NCBI RefSeq assembly: GCF_014646095.1
Contig: NZ_BMMU01000007.1
Coordinates: 242,399-306,398, forward strand
Length of the DNA: 64,000 nucleotides
Source: Streptomyces lacrimifluminis
GTDB taxonomy: Bacteria; Actinomycetota; Actinomycetes; Streptomycetales; Streptomycetaceae
Reading direction: 5' to 3'
Shown here: positions 63,904-64,000 of the stretch, in pieces
Layout of the letters: each line of letters opens with the position of its first letter
Numbering within the stretch: position 1 is the first letter of the stretch
Made by a program: the position numbers and the translations under genes
The notes under the pieces: generated by a model
Databases searched by the model: none
The model's input: the letters and a program-made list of their open reading frames with translations, nothing else
Told to the model about the DNA's origin: nothing

Positions 63904-64000
63904 TCATCCGGGTGACCCGCCTGGCGGCGGCTGCTGGGTCTGGGCCCGTTCGAGGAAGCGGAGGAGTTCCACCGGGAAGGGCAGGACGAGGGTGGAGTTC
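63904..64000 (-). CDS. Slipin / SPFH-domain protein, C-terminal end only
   Basis: 31 codons before the stop read NSTLVLPFPVELLRFLE, then RAQTQQPPPGGSPG. The STLVLPFPVE.L pattern followed by a short Gln/Pro tail is how stomatin-like slipins of actinobacteria end. The rest of the gene is outside the window. Confidence 0.55.
   Translation of the reverse strand, partial: NSTLVLPFPVELLRFLERAQTQQPPPGGSPG

Overview
The window is chromosomal DNA of a Streptomyces (high-GC actinomycete). Third codon positions are almost all G/C, GTG starts are common, a few TTA codons occur, and the gene order from the MurA-like gene rightwards matches what I remember of the S. coelicolor core chromosome around SCO5998-SCO6045: acnA, ngcEFG, rok7B7, xylFGH, dxs, fadBA, whiI, hemE, hemG, hemQ. 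That comparison is from memory, not from a search.

Region 1 (1-8658) is accessory. A truncated NsdA-like regulator is divergent from seven co-directional, mostly overlapping genes: acyltransferase, acyl-CoA-oxidase-like flavoprotein, KAS III, ketoreductase, a second KAS III, ACP and KAS II. This looks like a small dedicated type II fatty-acid/polyketide line without its own dehydratase or enoyl reductase. The regulator and the oxidase-like gene each carry an early TTA codon, so output probably depends on the bldA tRNA. The oxidase lacks the expected catalytic glutamate. I could not match the set to a known product, and it is the best candidate here for an undescribed system.

Region 2 (8671-17450) returns to core genes. 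An XRE-HTH/MurA fusion, a small DUF4236 protein and aconitase share an intergenic region with two ATCTC-N6-GAGAT palindromes (TamR/MarR-like) and an iron-box-like element. An OmpR-type two-component pair follows. Then comes a secreted AA10 lytic polysaccharide monooxygenase whose promoter carries a perfect CebR box.

Region 3 (17500-31000) handles sugars: a GH92 mannosidase remnant and an intact GH92 gene, each with the same LacI-type operator; the NgcEFG-type amino-sugar ABC importer with a DasR-like site; the ROK regulator; and a XylFGH-type importer.

Region 4 (31100-52860) is housekeeping and development: dxs, an amino acid permease, a NYN-domain protein, fadBA, an RNase D-like exonuclease, whiI with a recognisable sigma-WhiG promoter, DUF3000, hemE, rhomboid protease, CoA-disulfide-reductase-like protein, DUF4349 lipoprotein, and hemG/hemQ of the coproporphyrin-dependent heme route.

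Region 5 (53000-58100) groups a TIGR04222-type membrane protein, a multinuclear-iron-oxygenase (DUF692) fusion and three DUF4142 exported proteins, two of them a recent tandem duplication including promoter and TTG start. Region 6 (58187-64000) has a PTH2-like hydrolase, a frameshifted membrane-protein pseudogene, a zinc-ribbon miniprotein, a polysaccharide deacetylase, a Ser/Thr kinase, a PhoX-like protein and the tail of a slipin. I saw no tRNA or rRNA gene, integrase, transposase or CRISPR array.
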